Below, in pieces: positions 6,684 to 7,682 of a stretch of DNA of 7,682 bases. The stretch comes from JAWXBK01 sp040878185. GTDB taxonomy: Bacteria; Pseudomonadota; Alphaproteobacteria; Dongiales; Dongiaceae. A model generated the notes under the pieces. The model was not told the DNA's origin. It ran no database searches and saw nothing but the letters and a program-made list of their open reading frames with translations. The stretch lies in contig JBBDMS010000008.1 in NCBI GenBank assembly GCA_040878185.1, positions 1 through 7,682 on the forward strand. The letters are read 5' to 3'. The translations under genes and the position numbers were made by a program. Positions within the stretch are counted from its first letter, which is position 1. Each line of letters opens with the position of its first letter.

Positions 6684-6710
6684 CCTCTCCCCCTCATCGA
6701 GGGGGAGAGG
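6684..6710. repeat. Perfect 12-bp hairpin upstream of the HTH gene
   Basis: Bases 6684-6695 and 6699-6710 pair perfectly around a 3-base loop. No T-run follows on the plus strand. The sequence after it is GTAGGGTGAGGGGGAGA, so this copy does not look like a terminator in that direction. On the minus strand TTTCC precedes the stem, also unlike a strong terminator. It lies 27-35 bp before the two candidate starts of the HTH gene and would sit in its leader if transcription begins upstream. Confidence 0.75.
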
Positions 6711-6745
6711 GTAGGGTGAGGGGGAGATCATCAAGGATGTTTGCC

Positions 6746-7024
6746 ATGATTCCTGTTCATCCCGGAAAGATTCTGAAACGCGAAATCGCAGCCCGGAAAT
6801 TGTCGGCCAACCAGTTGGCGCTGAGCCTGCGCGTGCCGTCGGGCCGCATCACGGATATTCTGAACGGCAAACGCGGTATCACGGCCGAGACTGCGTTGCG
6901 CCTGGGTCGATATTTCGGTAATTCGCCGACATTCTGGATGAACCTGCAGTCGCAATATGAACTGGCCGTCGTTGAGCGCGAAGCCGGCCGCAGGATCAAC
7001 GCCGAAGTGGAGAATGCGGCATGA
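6746..7024 (+). CDS. higA: HigA-family XRE-type HTH protein (addiction-module antidote type), without a HigB partner
   Basis: A 92-residue DNA-binding protein of the HigA/VapI antidote family. It opens VHPGKILKREI (4-14), the HigA 'HPGE-I-L' pattern, followed by a Cro/CI-type helix-turn-helix LSANQLALSLRVPSGRITDILNGKRGIT (19-46) and the characteristic LGRYFGNSPTFWMNLQSQYEL (53-73). In known systems HigA neutralises the RelE-like mRNA endonuclease HigB and represses its own operon. higB normally lies just upstream, but here the preceding 175 bp hold only the palindromic element. It may be an orphan antitoxin or a plain regulator. The start at 6746 is preferred because AAGGA lies 8 nt upstream. 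The in-frame ATG at 6737 (95 residues) is possible, using GGAGA at the end of the palindromic element. The stop overlaps the next gene's start (ATGA). Confidence 0.85.
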   Translation: MIPVHPGKILKREIAARKLSANQLALSLRVPSGRITDILNGKRGITAETALRLGRYFGNSPTFWMNLQSQYELAVVEREAGRRINAEVENAA

Positions 7025-7617
7025 GCGGCCTCCAGCTCATACCCGCCCGCAAGGGCATCGCCGCCTGGGCGCGCAAGGGCCAGACGATTCGCATCGTGAA
7101 CACGCACGGGACGCAGGTGGTCGATACCTGGGCGTTCAACGCCGACGATCCGCGCGAGTTCATGTCGATGGAACATAGCCGCGTGCAGATGCAGCGCGCG
7201 GCACCCAAGCCGGGTCTCGCCCTCGTCACCAACAAGCGGCGGCCGATCCTCACCATGCTGGAAGACACATCGCCCGGCGTGCACGACACGACGCTCGCCG
7301 CCTGCGACGTCTATCGTTACCAGCTTCTCGGCTGCAAGGATTATCACGACAACTGCACCGACAATCTGGCAACCGCGCTCGCCTCGATCGGCATCGAACT
7401 GCCGCTGACGCCCTGCCCGCTCAATCTGTGGGAAAATTCGCGCGCGATGCCGGATTATACGCAAGTGATCGAACCGCCGGTTTCGAAGCCGGGCGATCAT
7501 GTCGCGTTCCGCGCCGAGATGGATATCGCGATCGTGTTCTCGTCCTGCCCGCAGGATCTGGTGCCGACCAACGGCGCCGACGGCATTCCGAAGGACGCGC
7601 ATTTCGAGATCCTGTGA
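7021..7617 (+). CDS. DUF1989 protein, urea-carboxylase-associated family
   Basis: A 198-residue cytosolic protein of the DUF1989 (urea amidolyase/carboxylase-associated, UAAP) family. Family features include TIRIVNTHGTQVVDTWAFN (22-40), MSMEHSR (48-54), HDTTLAACDVYRY (88-100), YHDNCTDNL (108-116) and PLNLWEN (133-139). The conserved His, Glu, Cys and Asn residues in these motifs (Glu51, His88, Cys95, Cys112, Asn115, Asn135) are candidate metal or substrate ligands. Two DUF1989 proteins, CgdA and CgdB, form the carboxyguanidine deiminase of the guanidine degradation pathway beside a urea/guanidine carboxylase. Here there is only one DUF1989 gene and no carboxylase or allophanate hydrolase in view, so the substrate is open. 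The start overlaps the HTH gene stop by four bases, with GGAGA (7009-7013) 7 nt upstream. The protein looks full length. Confidence 0.9.
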   Translation: MSGLQLIPARKGIAAWARKGQTIRIVNTHGTQVVDTWAFNADDPREFMSMEHSRVQMQRAAPKPGLALVTNKRRPILTMLEDTSPGVHDTTLAACDVYRYQLLGCKDYHDNCTDNLATALASIGIELPLTPCPLNLWENSRAMPDYTQVIEPPVSKPGDHVAFRAEMDIAIVFSSCPQDLVPTNGADGIPKDAHFEIL

Positions 7618-7627
7618 CGGCGCTGGT

Positions 7628-7682
7628 CTCATCCTTCGACAGGCTCATCCTTCGACAGGCTCATCCTTCGACAGGCTCATCC
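7628..7682. repeat. 16-bp tandem repeat, three and a half copies, cut by the window end
   Basis: The unit CTCATCCTTCGACAGG occurs at 7628-7643, 7644-7659 and 7660-7675, with a fourth started at 7676-7682. Copies are identical. The string CATCCTTCGACAGGCTCA is one arm of a palindrome commonly seen between genes of alphaproteobacteria and relatives, where it is followed by GGATGAG. Here the arm is iterated in direct orientation. It begins 10 bp after the DUF1989 stop. The true copy number lies beyond the window. Confidence 0.9.

Larger units (their letters stand above)
6571..6723. repeat. Palindromic intergenic element with 23-bp inverted ends
   Basis: The gap after the hydroxyproline enzyme is almost wholly filled by an element of about 153 bp. 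Its ends, 6571-6593 and 6701-6723, are inverted repeats matching at 22 of 23 positions (only G6582 breaks the match). Inside are two hairpins sharing the same CCTCTCCCCC/GGGGGAGAGG arms: a large one (6583-6593 with 6628-6638) and a tight one (6684-6695 with 6699-6710, 12 perfect pairs, 3-base loop). C/T-rich 'CCCTCACCCT...CTCTCCCCC' palindromes of this kind are scattered between genes in many alphaproteobacterial and other GC-rich proteobacterial genomes. The element begins directly after the stop codon at 6570 and its right edge touches the ribosome-binding region of the next gene. It encodes no transposase. Confidence 0.8.

Noticed and set aside
6571..6745. Possible HigB toxin gene upstream of the HigA-like protein
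   Set aside because: The interval is 175 bp, mostly palindromic repeat, with no open frame of toxin length (about 90 codons) on the plus strand that is separate from the upstream enzyme.
6757..7632. Minus-strand 291-residue open frame
   Set aside because: It is antisense to both the HTH and the DUF1989 genes, which have clear family motifs and a coupled overlap, and it contains no recognisable motif itself.
7628..7682. CRISPR array
   Set aside because: The 16-bp units are directly abutting with no spacers, and no cas gene is in the window.

Overview
The window is a gene-dense, GC-rich stretch whose codon use (strong G/C third positions, long antisense open frames) and protein types fit an alphaproteobacterium. 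That placement is an inference from composition and family resemblance, not from a marker gene. No rRNA, tRNA, transposase or CRISPR array is visible. No gap between genes exceeds 180 bp.

Left part, minus strand (about 1-3092). Four genes read leftwards: a zinc-ligand-less YogA-like medium-chain dehydrogenase/reductase, then the two permeases of a peptide/opine/nickel-type ABC importer in the order C-B, then the start of its family 5 substrate-binding protein, which runs off the left edge. The permeases overlap by one base (TGATG). The binding protein has its own strong ribosome binding site. No ATPase gene is in view.

Middle (3093-5535). A DUF547 protein with a Tat-type signal reads rightwards, divergent from the dehydrogenase and convergent with a zinc-dependent M20-family carbamoylase/amidase (AllC/HyuC/beta-ureidopropionase type). 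The DUF547 protein lacks the two cysteines usual in its family signature and has no cysteine at all.

Right part, plus strand (5536-7682). A proline-racemase superfamily enzyme with the Cys/Thr active-site pair of trans-3-hydroxy-L-proline dehydratase is divergent from the amidase. A roughly 153-bp palindromic element with 23-bp inverted ends follows and includes a terminator-like hairpin. Then comes a HigA-type HTH protein with no HigB toxin in view. Its stop codon overlaps the start of a DUF1989 (urea-carboxylase-associated) protein. The window ends in a 16-bp tandem repeat.

Taken together the genes suggest scavenging of nitrogenous compounds: import of a peptide-like or modified amino-acid substrate, hydrolysis of an N-carbamoyl or ureido group, dehydration of a hydroxyproline, and a DUF1989 step of the kind known from guanidine/urea metabolism. 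This joint pathway is a hypothesis drawn from proximity only. The most unusual features are the HigA-DUF1989 coupled pair, the palindromic element just upstream of it, and the cysteine-free DUF547 protein.
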